DNA of 64,000 nt, taken from the NCBI RefSeq assembly GCF_026914185.1, contig NC_070560.1, forward strand, positions 2,347,501 through 2,411,500, in the 5' to 3' direction. Positions 43,193-55,096 of the stretch are shown piece by piece. Numbering within the stretch: position 1 is the stretch's first letter; each line of letters opens with the position of its first letter. The notes beneath the pieces were generated by a model. The model worked only from the letters and a program-made list of their open reading frames with translations. It was not told the origin of the DNA and searched no databases. Both the position numbers and the translations under genes were made by a program. Source of the stretch: Puccinia triticina. Lineage: Eukaryota > Basidiomycota > Pucciniomycetes > Pucciniales > Pucciniaceae.

Positions 43193-44038
43193 CTTCCAGG
43201 CTGTTGCTTTTAGCTTCATGTGGTTCCACTTTGGACCCCTTATCTGCAAATGAAGTATCAAATTTTATTCAATTTTAAAAGTAGAAAAACATTTAAATCA
43301 TCAGTTTCAAATCAAAAACTGTAGAAGAAGATGATGACTGACTCTTTCTAAGTTTTATCATCTCATATTTCAATTTTTGGATTCCCTGTTGATGCCATTG
43401 CACAAGCTGCTGAATTTCTAGATTTCATGGATTTAATGGATGTGAAAGATATTCAGTGGCAATGTACTTGAGTCCAATAAACATCATCCCTGAGATAGAA
43501 ATCACAAACCTTGATTCATTAAAAATCAAGTTTTGTTGATGTTCCACAGGAGCCAAGAGAGTAATTTCAGCTATCATTTTGGAATCAAATCCTCTAGATA
43601 AGAATGTATTCTGACTCTTTTCTAGTGCCATAATATTCTCTTTAAATCCTTCTTCTTCCCCCTTAAAGTTCTCCTCAGCTTCAAGTTTCCACATCTCCTC
43701 TTGAAGTTTCTCTTCGATGGGTTCACTTTCATCAATATAAGCTATGAATTGTCATAAATTTACAAAATGAATGATTATTTCAACTTTTTTTTCACCAATA
43801 AATTTACCCAGAGTGAGATTAATACTGACTTTCCAAATGCATTGACAATGAGAACACCTTATTACAAATTTCCTTTATTTCCTGATCCCTTTCTTGGCTC
43901 ACTTCTGTATCCAATTTCATAGATGAAATTGAGACTTAGTGTTCAAGGAATTTGATTTAACAAAGATCATTCATGAAGGCTAAATACCATTTATCACTCC
44001 AATGTTTGTCTCCTCCAAATCTGTCTTTGTCTTTGTGG
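43193..44038 (-). pseudogene. decayed fourth member of the secreted multi-exon family
   Basis: Minus-strand exons with GT-AG ends can be seen at 44038-43988 (51 nt, phase 1 both ends, ATKTKTDLEETN), near 43898 (EVSQERDQEIKE), at 43741-43512 (LQEEMWKLEAEENF, longer and ending out of phase) and at 43243-43193 (51 nt, phase 1 both ends). Composition and phase resemble the intact genes at 16212-18750 and 59197-62633. I found no signal-peptide exon upstream, and one exon runs into a stop. Assignment to the family rests on exon design, not on sequence identity. Confidence 0.45.
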
Positions 44039-45045
44039 CTAAAGAAGGATTATCATCTCATTTTTGGTAGTGCTGCTGGTGAAACTGTAATTGTAGGTCT
44101 GGCCTGGCCAGGGCTGGCCCGCTGAGGTAAAACTTCCTGCTGTGTGCGCCCAGTTCATTTCCTTTGATGAGATGGTTTGTGAAATCACTGTTTTATCAAA
44201 CTATGAAACTTGTACCAGTTGGTGTCCATACCCTCAATCAAGATGAGTCTCATTATCTCCTCACAATGCTAAATCTTATCCAATGTGTTGATCGTATTGG
44301 CTGAATGGTTGCATTTCATTTACTGGTGAATTCAGAGTTGCTTCCAGCCTTTTTATTGTATTGGGAGTACAATATATTATTGATACCTGAAGTATTGGCT
44401 GCATCACCTGGCCCAATTCGTATGAATCAATATGTTTTTATTAAAGACTCCATAAAAATCATTGAAACCCTAACAATCAAAGGCGGTGAATCAAGTGTTC
44501 CTCCGGGGAAGTGGCTCAGCAATTTATCCCATGGTCAAATTCTGGCAAATTCATATACCCAGCCAATATTTTTTCTCTCCTCCTCTTGCTGCCAAACCTT
44601 TCTGCCCTCGAGGCTGGGCCACATGGAAGTCTTGTGTTTTGATCCAATTTAAATTCTCTGGAAATGACCACTGTTTTTTGGTTTACATGGAGGGTAGATG
44701 GGGTCCCGCAAATCCCTCTGCTCCTCTCTTCAACTAAGTGGACTGTCAAAGCAGCTGGAGGCTGGATGAATTACGTTGAGAAGGGCCTGGATTTCTATCA
44801 CTAGTTACACACAGTGGTTGCTCAAACTATTTTCTTTTCTTGACAGATGCAATGAAAACAAATCAAATTCATTTTTTCTCATCTGAAGTGAAATCCAAGT
44901 TCACTTGGATTGCAGAGGGACCTTATGGTTCACGCAACAGATCTTGGAGCGTGCCTTGGTGCACTCCAAGATCTGTTGCATCCGGGACACTTGAAAGAAT
45001 TGTTGCAGTGTCCAAGACTTAGACTTCACACCTTTTTTGGTGTGC
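44039..45045. other. no gene firmly recognised; two hairpins
   Basis: Frames at 44305-44737 read like pieces of an old protein (WATWKSCVL, YMEGRWGPANP) with shifts; I do not know the family. AATCCAAGTTCACTTGGATT (44891-44910) is a near-perfect palindrome, and 44934-44979 is a hairpin with GCAACAGATCTTGGAG as stem. Confidence 0.4.
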
Positions 45046-45050
45046 ATAGG

Positions 45051-45988
45051 TGTCAGCCTTAGAGTCAACTCAGCTGACCTAGAGTCTGCCTTTCTATACT
45101 TTTTACATATGAATTACTTCATATCTTTTTCATCTTATGAGATAACCTTGTTTTGACTTCATATTCTGTTTCCTCATGCAATTTTAACCCTATTTACAAC
45201 TTACCAATTCTTTGTAACTACACTCCTTCCCTGAGTTATTGAGTTGTGGCGCGCATGCGCAGTTGTGATGTGTCAGCGCTACCAGGCGCGCCAAACCACA
45301 TGTACATATGTAAATTACATAAGCAAACTGTGAAAATTTTTGTAGTCTGGATCGCCCTTGCCTGAGGCGGATAGACAGACTTCAGCACACCAGAACCACA
45401 CTCCAGATAACCCCAGGATCACCACCAAAGAGTTTACAACACTCCCAGTATACCTACCGTCACAGGCGCCTAGGATATTGACAGTAAGTAACCTCTTTCA
45501 CTGAACCTTGTTTATCTCAGAGGTACAACTCTGTGTCTTGCTTGATCTGCTCTTTTCTGTTGGCCTTTGCCTCATTCTTGATCACAGGGCTGTCCCTCCT
45601 TAACTGCATTCTTTTTTCTGTGGTTTTTGTAAGAAACAAACCACATAGGTTTCCCTTTAAAGAACCTTGACTATCCAGAAGGAAGCTAAAAACTTGTGGC
45701 TGGATTAAACTTATCTAATCCAGGATCCCTCCACGTTTCTTTGGTGATAGGAGGCTGTAGCACTCTCTAGCACAGCTTGGCAGCACTCTTCTGAAGAGTT
45801 AGCATTGCCAGTGGACGTTCATTCCCACCAGAATAACCTTGAATATCTGCTTATCTTGATCCTGCTCAGTTTCTCTCTCTCTTTCTCTCTCTCTTTTATA
45901 TAATTTGTATTTTCTTTATCCAAAGAAATCCAAATATTCCCCCTTTCTTTCTTGTGTCTTGCTGTCACTATAGAGACTCAGGCTCACA
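45051..45988. mobile_element. solo LTR, copy C, with a perfect TSD
   Basis: It runs from TGTCAGCCTTAGAG to CAGGCTCACA (TG...CA). ATAGG at 45046-45050 and at 45989-45993 is a perfect 5-bp TSD. It is the inverse orientation of copies A and B and the cleanest of the three (938 bp). A CTCTCTTTCTCTCT tract and TGGTGGTGATC segment are shared with them. No element body is attached. Confidence 0.9.
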
Positions 45989-45993
45989 ATAGG

Positions 45994-46764
45994 AGAATTT
46001 TCTGGTGTGCAAGAAGGTTGAATCCTTATTTTTCCTAAAATTTTGCACATCAATTCACATCAATTTACTTTTTATATCTATCCATCTGGTTTGAATGTTG
46101 ATCTAATCAGGAAAAGTGTTCTGGTATGGGTGATTGAGCAATAGCATCTAGCACAGACACACTTCATAAATTATCCACTCAGATTAATTTGTCTGAATAG
46201 TTGTTGGACAGACTTCAATCAACAATTTTGGGCTCAAAAAATGCAGAACTTGTTGGAAAAATTCTGTCCAAAATCAGAGTTTGACAGCCCTTCCCAATGT
46301 GATGGTTTATATATGGGGGTGCTTTGGCCAAATGTTCAGCGGCAATAGTGTGATTGCTCAACGGTTTCAGGTACGGGAAAAAGGAGAGTGAACCGAGTTG
46401 CCTTGACATTGCTGGGGATGGAGGGTCTATTTATAGACCGGCAGGATAATGGAGGTGCTCAAGAGAGTGGTGACGGAGATACAAGATGGGGGTGATGAGT
46501 CTCATTGGATGGACTTGTCCCAATACAAGAGTTATGTCAGGGAGGGTCGGACTTGGAAAGGTCTGGTCGCGGATAAGGTAGTTTAATGTAAAAGATTCGG
46601 ATGGACAGAGGTCCTGTGGATCTACAAGGAGGCCGCGAAGGCTATATATGAGATATAGAGCCAAGAGCGGCTGGAAGTAGCCAAGATGTCTTGCCAAGAG
46701 CGGCATACAAGTAGGGCGGGGATGTCAAGAGCGGCGAACAGCAGAGAGGAAGCAACAGACCAAG
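45994..46764. other. no gene recognised
   Basis: Bases 45994-46210 are AT-rich. Bases 46400-46760 are purine-rich (GAGAGTGGTGACGG, AAGAGCGGC) and yield only low-complexity minus-strand frames. Confidence 0.4.
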
Positions 46765-47662
46765 CACTGCAAGAAAAACTCTAGAAACTGCTTGCAGTTG
46801 AGATGCAAGAGCTCAAGGCAAGCTGTGACTCATGCATGAATCAAGCACTGGTTGATTCCATGCACATTGCCTAATTTATGCAAGAGTGAGTCTAGGTACA
46901 AAAAACTGAGTACAGGAGTTGATACCTGTGCAAATTCCCCTTTCATGTGAAAATTCCCCTTTCATGTGCACATACCCCTTTCATGTGCGCATAACCCTTT
47001 TGTATGCATTCACCCCTTTCATAATGTGTACATAGCCCTTTATGTGCACATACCCCTTTCATGTGTGTATATCCCTTTCATGTGCATGTATCCCTTTCAC
47101 AATGTGTACATACCCCTTTCATCATGTGTTCATGACCCTTTCATGTTTACATGTCCCCTTTGAGTTTTTTACATCCTTTTCAATACCCCTTTCATTATTC
47201 AGGTTTACTTACCCCTTTGATGTTTACATATCCCTTTCATGTGCAAATACCCCTTTCATGCATGAATACCCCTTTCATGCATACATACCCCTTTCAGCAT
47301 GTGTACATATCCCTTTTATGTGTTAATACACCTCATCACATTGACCTTTCATGCGTACATATTTCTTTCATCTGTACATATCCCTTTCATGTGTACATAC
47401 CCTTTTTATGTTGTTCTGGCTGGATTCAATGGCGCATGGAGTGTTTAATAAAAGAAAATAAAAGAGTTCTCAGGGGGATGCTCATTTGCCTCAGCCTACT
47501 GCATGAGCACTACAGCATGTTCAACATTGAAATGCTGAACAAGTTACACACTCAAGGTGCACCAGCACGGAATTTGGGTGCTTGAAACCAGCTTGAGCTG
47601 AGCCTTGATTAAAGCTAGCTGCATCTCAACTGCAAGCAGTTTCTAGAGTTTTTCTTGCAGTG
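46765..47662. mobile_element. 898-bp non-autonomous element with 43-bp CACTG inverted ends
   Basis: CACTGCAAGAAAAACTC begins the left end; its exact complement ends the right end, and the match runs on for about 43 bp through CTGCTTGCAGTTGAGATGCA. The 3-bp flanks are AAG and GAG, so a CACTA-like 3-bp duplication is possible but imperfect. The interior is mostly a CCCCTTTCATGTG minisatellite. No transposase is encoded. Confidence 0.75.
46930..47405. repeat. CCCCTTTCATGTG minisatellite
   Basis: Units of about 18-24 bp (CATACCCCTTTCATGTG and variants) repeat more than 20 times. All forward frames stay partly open, giving spurious proteins of the type IPLSCVYIPF. Confidence 0.85.
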
Positions 47663-49119
47663 GAGAGCGGTCAAAGATGAGAGAAGATGGCCAGAGGCCA
47701 TTACCTTAGGTGGAGGTATGGTAGGGATTACCATACCCAGAAGCGGGAGACTTCACAATAGTGCAGGCAGAAATGCACGCGCATCTGAGCTCATTGCACA
47801 TTCGGGGAATGGGAACAGTACTTTGGCTGATTGGAGGTGTGGACTGGCTAGAGTAGTAGTGGGGTGGCACAAGATGAGCCGGGGAAGCCAAAGCAGGCTG
47901 CACCAGCGGGTAGAGCTGGGGCGGAGTTGCTGGTGAGAGATTGAGTGTTAGAGGCTAGAAAGATTACATTGGAGCTCATACATTGGAGAGGTATCAGGTG
48001 GGGAGTCTAACCTGAGCATGAATTGGGGCTAGCATGGAGCAGAGCTGGTTGGGAATGGGAGGACATACTTTTTCTCTTTTTCACTTTTACTCACACACTG
48101 AACTACATATTATTGTTACTGGATATTCTAGGATGTTTGACAGTTCTATTACTAACATCCACCCCCTGTGATAAACAATTGGGAGGCACCTGTAATTAAT
48201 ATCATCATTAAAGTACTTTATACATAAAATGATTGATTCTTACCTTACAAACCTACTGGTAAGCTTACTTGTGAATGGTGGAGTCTAAATTGCTTACTTA
48301 CGCAGATTACTTTGCTAAAGGCATGGCTCATTTTTGAGTGCTGAAGATTATCAAAGTGTAGCAACAGAGTACTTAGTCTACAATAACCATCCAGCCCAGT
48401 AACTATTCTTGAAGAAGAGTGGAGCAGTTTCTTTGTTTACATCAAGCTTTTATATCTACACCAAGAACTCAATAATGCTTATTTTGGAAATAATCATCAC
48501 TTCTAATTCGAATCTCCTCTCTGCAAGTTAAGACAATTGCTATGTTGATTGTTATTGAGATAAGCTACCTCTGTCTCTTGGTTTAATCTTTACTCAAGGA
48601 AAATTGATCTGATATCTGATTTTTCCCCACATTGTCATCACCAACTGTATGCCCATTATCTCCTTTCCATAAAACAGCGTTGATGGCTGTAGAATTCAAG
48701 AGACTGGTTCATTCAGCCAGCTATTATCCCGTATACCTGCAAGTTTTCCGTTCCATGATACATTTGTTGAGCTTGGAATATTGAAGGGTTGTCTGTTCAG
48801 TTGGTGCTGGATCTTGATTTGACTCAAGGAAACTGCGTATGAGGGCTGATTTCTATCCAAGTATGTTCGGTATTTGGTTTCTGAAGAGTTGTTAGCCAGT
48901 GGATTGACGAAGTTGAACCAGCCCGGTGTTGAAGGCTGTGTCCGACCCGCTCCGCAGCCAGCCAGACTGGCCGGGGCTCGGATCAGCTCGCATATGACTT
49001 CTTCGCCAGCCAAGCCAGTCCAGGGCCCAGGCAGTCTCGGGCGAATCGCGATGGCCAGGAACAACTAAAGAAGAAGAAAACGAACAACTCAGCAATCCCA
49101 ACAACCCTCGCACAGAAGC
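47663..49119. other. no gene recognised; upstream region of the membrane-protein gene
   Basis: Bases 47700-48060 are purine-rich. Bases 48060-48700 are AT-rich and plain. Bases 48900-49119 are the likely promoter and 5' UTR of the gene starting at 49120. Confidence 0.4.
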
Positions 49120-51628
49120 ATGGCCGCCAACCCCACCGCCACCCGCAACCGCAGGCCGACAGCCAGCTCGAACATGCCCATCCCCCTCAACCCACTCCCT
49201 CCATCCACCAGCGACCACCACCACGAACTGCCCCTGCTCCACTGCTCATCTAGCTCGCCCTACGAAGCCTTCCTGCCCGTATCCCCCGACCCATACGCAA
49301 ACCAGCACTACCACTCAGAAGGCTCAAACCTATCCGACTCGCTCCACTCAGCAAACTCGCTCTGCGCCCACAGTCGGAACCATTCTGTCCAACAGTCCCA
49401 GGACAGCCACTCCCACTCCAGCAGCTTCAAATCATTCGAAAACACACCCACCCTTCCCTCCGCCCCTACTCCCTCGTCATCGTCAAAACTCGTCAAGTCA
49501 AACGGCCGCCCCAAAGTCAACACCCTCCCCCGTCAGTAGATTTCCTTGTTTGTGACCTGATAGCCCTAGCAACTAGCCTCAGAATTAACACGCACCGTTC
49601 AAATAGCTTGGGCAAAGGGTCACGACGATGATGATCTGCTCTTCCAGCCGCTCCCTATCCCACCCACACCCGCCCTCAAATCGCCAAACCCTTCTCGTTC
49701 CGAACTAGACTTCCAACCTCAGCGGACACAGCCTCAACCCCACCAACCAGAGTACCATCAACAACAAGACCAACAACACCAATCAGACGACTCGAAAAAT
49801 GCAACTATCTCAAAATTCCCACGATATTCAGTATCCAACTCAACCCTAGTACCCGACTCGCCATTCACAGAACATGAGTGGACAATCACACAGGACCAGG
49901 TCAACAACCTCCGCCACAATCTTCAGAGTTCATCAACCGAACCAGTCCACAAGCTTGGATCACAACAATATCGGCCGCCATCCACTCCCAGTAGCAGCAA
50001 TCCCCAAGCAAACCCTGGCCCTAGCACTACCCGACGGTCGCTGTACCGAGCCATGACGACACCCTCCCCAGTCTTCCAGCGCTTCCGGCCGCTGATCACC
50101 ATCAATGGGCAGAGGAAACGGGCGACGGAAGACAGCTTCAACCAGGCCGGAGAAGAAGACCCGGATCTCGAGCAGGGAAGCGAGACGCCGACGGGCCGCC
50201 CTCGGCTGAGTCCACACCAGCCGCCGCCGGACGACCGATGGTGGCAGTTCACGCTGCCCACCAAGTACCGGCGCAAGGTGGAGGAGTATCTCAGTCGAGG
50301 GGGGCAAGGGATCGGCGGGGTGGGCCATCTGGTCGACGACCGACGGATCGACAACATCGACCACTCCGCACTCGCCACGCCGCGACTAGAGATGGTGGAG
50401 ATCGACGAGGACCGGCGCAAGATCCTGGCGCTCCTCAAGCGCCACGCCTCGCCCCACTCAACCCGCTACTCGTCCCTCGACTCCAACGACCCCCACTTCG
50501 ATCTCCAACGATACGGCTCGCTCCCCGGCCTCTCGCCGCTCTACAAGCCAACGACGACCGACGACGAGGTCCTCGACCTCGGCCACACCCACCATCCCCC
50601 CACCGACTTCCCCCTCTCCGCCTTCTCCCGCAAAATGTCCCTCACACCCTCCCAACAACAGCAGATCTTCGAGGGCGTCAGCGTTCACCATAAGCCCCGC
50701 AGCACTCACCATCCTTTCGACGAAAGCATGGACAACCTGCATGCCAAGAAACCCTACTCGAGCTCCCTCCATACCGCCACTAATCATGACCCTCGAAGCC
50801 GCACCGCCCGCATCGGCTCCTTCTTCATGCATCATCCTACCGCTCCTCTCCTCTGCCGCCTCATCAACTTGCTTCTCACCGCTATCGCTCTCGGCCTCTG
50901 CGCCACCATCCGTAAAACTGAACTCCAGCTTGGCGCCAGTGGGGTCCTGGGTGCTAGCACCATGTTCGTCCTCGTCGCCGCGCCCATGGGCTTGCTGCAC
51001 AACCTCTTCGCCATCTACTGCGAAGTAAGTCCCAACACTTTTTTTTTTTTTTGGAAAACCCACGCTGGAAGATTTCTGATGTTTTATTGTCCGATGGAAT
51101 AGTACTTTGGCGCGCCGATCGGGATCTGGAGCGTGAGCTGGAAGATGTTCCACACCCTATCCGAGCTAGTGTTTGTGTCACTATGGTCAGCGGGGCTAGC
51201 GTTGACGATGAACGACGAGCTACGGAGTCCGCTGGGCTGTCAACGGGCCCCGAGTGCGGTCGCGGGGATGCCGAGGGTGCCGGCGGAGCTCGCGGGCCGT
51301 CTGGCGACGATCAAGGCCGCCCATCCGACGCTCTCCCAGGACGTGCTCAACACCATCGTCCGCACTACCCTCGACCATCTCTCGCCCCCTGTTCCGTTCA
51401 TCTCCGACCCTCGACAGGTCAACAATCTGTGCGAGCTTCAGGCGTCCCTCGTCTCCATCATCTTCGCCGGCCTCGCCCTCTACACCCTCGTCCTCGTCGT
51501 CAGCCTCTTCAGAATCTTCATCAAGGTCCGTCTTCTTCCTCTCCCTTCTCCCTATCCCCTTTTGTGTTGCTTACCTTCTCCCCTTTTTTTCTTACTGTGT
51601 GTGCGTGCAGGTGTCCAGGAAGTATTGA
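49120..51628 (+). CDS. conserved fungal-type membrane protein with four C-terminal helices
   Basis: Four exons (49120-49531, 49607-51024, 51103-51525, 51611-51628) join to 756 residues, with introns in phases 1, 0 and 0. The first 540 residues are mostly disordered (S, P, H, Q-rich) except for a block WWQFTLPTKYRRKVEEYL near residue 360. Hydrophobic helices lie near residues 551, 582, 628 and 725. The stretch YFGAPIGIWS follows helix 2, and SPLGC and other short blocks lie in the loop before helix 4. The layout recalls fungal proteins annotated as Srf1-like regulators of phospholipase D or MARVEL-like proteins, but I am not sure of the family. GC-rich codon use contrasts with the AT-rich secreted-protein genes. 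Confidence 0.8.
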
Positions 51629-52975
51629 TCGATTCATCGGCTTCCATTTGTTCTTTGCGCATTCTGTACATATATAATCTATTTACATCTTTTTTTTGGG
51701 TTTGTGAGGCATGTACCACCACCATCAATACATCCAATGTTAATCCCTCATCTCGCCCCATCCCCCTCTCCCTATCATTCTAATTGCAGACATATATTTA
51801 TACTTATTAATAGCATGTAGGATTATTATCTTTATTGGTATCGTTATTTGTGGTTCTCCTTAATATCTGTGTCACGCTTAGATCGCTGCCTTCGTTTTTA
51901 TCTCTCCTGCTTTCTCTCATACGCGTTCATGGATTTACTTCGAACATCAAGCATCTTCTCATCCTCTCATTCCTTCATTCCTTGATCATTCCTCCATCAT
52001 CCCCCCAGTCATTCATTCATTCACTCATTCATTCCCTTAATAACCCTTACCCCATTTGTTTCACGTCTCACTACTGAACACACCACACACTCTTTCCGGC
52101 CTTTTGTACACCTTCTCATCCTTTCTTGGGCTCCTTTTTCCATGTTGTAAAAACACCATCATCATTAGCCGCAGCATTGTTCGTCATTTCTGTGTGAAAA
52201 AACCTGCTTTGTGTCACAGAGCAATTCGACGGTATGTGTCTTTTCTGTGTCGCCTTGAATCAAGTCTCGTCCTTACCACGTCTCAACCAGTCATCAAAGG
52301 TACTGAGAGTACAGAGGTAAAGGAAGACATCAGCCGCAGAAATTGGAGTCCTTGGTGCCGAGCCTGGCCCTGCGCTACTACAGAGAGACCCTACAGCGCT
52401 CAGTAGGCTGTGAGTATGGCGAAATTTTGCATTTTTTAGAGTCAGAAGTAGAGCCTCATGGCCAACGGCATTGTGGACTTTTTATAAATTTTGAAGTTAT
52501 CAAACAAAACAAGTCCTCAGCTGAGTGCCTGTCAAAAATGTCACAAGCCGCTCTGATCTGTTTGCTCGAGATAGGTCTGAGTACTACTACGGATACATTC
52601 TTTTCTGCTCGTGGAGAGGCGGGCGTCCCTCGCTGCGGCAATGCCACTGGTGGGTTGATTATGCTTCAGCTTACCTGGCCAAGTCCGACCCGAGCAAGAG
52701 ACTTGTATGACACAGGTACAGCCGCCCTAACTCTGGGTATGTATATTTCCATCCACGTATGGCCAGGGTATTTTTAAGTGTTACAGGATAAGATAAACAT
52801 TTGGTAAGTTTCACTTTTTGCTGAGACGCCCACAATTCCTTGTTGGGTATCATAAAATCACATATTTGACAACCCGGAAATAATTTGTCACGTGACCAAA
52901 TTCCATCCCAGTTGGATTTTTCTCTCACTCATCTGTCCTCATCTTTTACCTCGATCAACAAAGCCACCCACAGTC
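51629..52975. other. intergenic; no gene recognised
   Basis: Bases 51630-52080 are the 3' flank of the membrane-protein gene, with a TCATTCATTCACTCATTCATTC tract near 52005-52030 (shown here as a simple repeat). Bases 52200-52760 contain short frames without family resemblance. Bases 52880-52975 are the promoter and leader of the next gene; the leader ends CACAGTC before the ATG, as in the gene at 59197. Confidence 0.4.
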
Positions 52976-55096
52976 ATGTTATCAATGAAGGCCTTGATTT
53001 TTGCTCAGCTTTTACATTACTTTGGTGCTTCAGCACATCCACTTTCACTTTCTAGTAAACCTCTGGCCAAAAGAGAAGTTCCAGAGCTTCCTGAAAGATC
53101 TGGCTGCCACTGGCTGGCGAAGAGAGCGTGTACAGAAGCTTTTTCAAGAGGTATTTCACTTTTCTCACACCCAATTTAAGTTTGATTGAATTTCCAAAGT
53201 GGGAAGAGAGAACTTGACTTTGCATAAAAATAACCAATTTTCAATTTTTGTTTAGATTTGGTGGTTGCTGCAGAAGGTGTAGCGAAAGGTTAGTCTTATA
53301 GATATTCTTCAACTCAGAACTTCCTATGTCACATGTGCATGAATGCATATTTAGAATCAAAATCTGGGAATGTAGTTACCAAGGTGCAATCTGTGCCTGA
53401 TGATCCAAAACCAAAACCAAGACCAAGACGTAAGTTGCCTTGGATTTCAGCTTTTTCTCTGATATGTAATACAAAAGAAAAGAGATTATTTACTAAAATG
53501 TAGACCCAAAACTTCTTTGGATTAAAAATTTAACTAATTTTGAAATACAATCAAACTTACCAAACAAAAAGTTCCACTAATGTCAAAATATGGTTCTATA
53601 AAATGGCAATGGTGGGGAATTATAAAGTACTGGAAAGGTAAGTGCCCTTTCCAAGAATTCAAATTTGTCTTCCCATTTGAACTTCAAAGTAAAAGTTGAC
53701 GTTTTTTTGTGCATTTGGTGAAGAAAACAAAATTGGAGAATTAATGGATGCTAAAACACCAGGTTAATTTATTCCTTGCTCACATTTTGAGGAAAAAGAA
53801 AGGAAATTTAATCAATTTATTTTTGACCATATATTTAGGGGGAAACCATGAATGGAAGAAGTTGCCAGTTCAAGAATTAGGGATAAATGAAGAAGGTACA
53901 TCAACATATCTAAATTTCAGTCCATACTCAAACTTATCCCTACCAGTTGAGGGGGAGAGTGACTGCTCTGAATAATCCAGAGATTCACACTTATAATTGC
54001 TGATTTTTTCTACAATTGATCTTCAAAATATACAGCTACCCATAAGAAAAAAACCATGTTCAAATCACTTATAAAAGGAAAGACCAGTCCACAGGGTCAT
54101 ATATCTTCTGAATCTGGAACTTCGCGTACTTCAATTAGTGAAAAAAAAATTGAACACATCAGAAATGGTAATTAAACAGAATAAATGTTAAAAATTGGCC
54201 AAATTGAATAAATATTGAATTATACAAACCTGGTATTGTAATAGATCCTGTTGAAGAAAGGCTTTCAGGAAATTCAGCAGATGAGCACTCAGAAGATGAA
54301 GATCATCTAGGATCAGGTCAGTCAAATTATTTCTAGCAATCTTATTAAATATCCTTCATTTAAAAAGGCTCTTTCAAACTTCTCACTGAGCAAAAACTCC
54401 CAAAAAGTGGAGAAAGTGGCCCCAAATGTTGGCCAATGGAAAAAAAAACCTGTGATGTTGATTGCTCAATTCTAGCCACAGGAACAGCTTTTGGTTGCGC
54501 CCCAGTTTGGGGTTTTTGTTTCAGCTTGCCAAAAAGGAGTCTTTTTGAGCATGCAGTAGGCCCTGTACCAGATTTCAGGGAGAAATTCTCCTCAGCAACA
54601 TATTACACCCTTTACCTTCTCTCAGAAAAGAAGATGAGGGGATAAGTCCTCCCAACTCTAAATCTACACAACTAAAACCATTTGATGAATCAATGATGCA
54701 ATAAACGGAACATTCTGATTGTTTTGAATTGATCTACAAAATTTGAATAACATTATAGCTAATTTATTTTCCCTATCCTCCAATTTCTAACAGTCTCAGA
54801 TGGTGGAGTGATTACTGAAAATAAAAAATGTGGGTCCTCAAAACAACATTTTAATATGCACTCAGGTGAGATAGGACTGAAATAAAAATCATTCTGATTC
54901 CCAAAACACAGCAAAGTTTCCCTCAAGAACAAGAATCAGCAACAAATTAAAAGAAAGTGTGAGAAAATGTGAACACCACCTACCTATTCCTGATGAAGCA
55001 CTGGCAAAAATGAAAGCATATAAAGATAAGAAAGTTGAATCAGTGGAGAAGAAAATTAGGCTTAAGTTGCACAACACAAATCAATTTTTTGAGTAA
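52976..55096 (+). CDS. secreted multi-exon protein with all phase-1 introns (family member 2)
   Basis: Ten exons are modelled: 52976-53150, 53256-53288, 53355-53429, 53572-53637, 53724-53762, 53839-53895, 54036-54167, 54245-54316, 54794-54865 and 54912-55096, giving 301 residues. Internal exons are 33, 75, 66, 39, 57, 132, 72 and 72 nt; all nine introns are phase 1. A 20-residue signal peptide ends A|HP, then LSSKPLAKRE with a KR site, and HWLAKR near the end of exon 1. Exon 4 is W-rich (SIKWQWWGIIKYWK); its acceptor AAG is weak. The last exon is basic. The 477-bp intron 8 may hide another exon (an open stretch lies at 54480-54645). Likely secreted and Kex2-processed; function unknown. Confidence 0.7.

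Noticed and set aside
43425..43694. A single-exon gene of 89 codons
   Set aside because: Splice signals and neighbouring 51-nt phase-1 exons suggest it is one exon of a decayed multi-exon gene.
46966..47585. Hydrophobic frames with IPLSC and YPFH repeats
   Set aside because: Produced by the CCCCTTTCATGTG minisatellite in three registers.
54436..54645. Open frame as a further exon of family member 2
   Set aside because: It is open after a good acceptor but has no phase-1 donor before its stop. Leaving it in the intron allows the later phase-1 exons to join.
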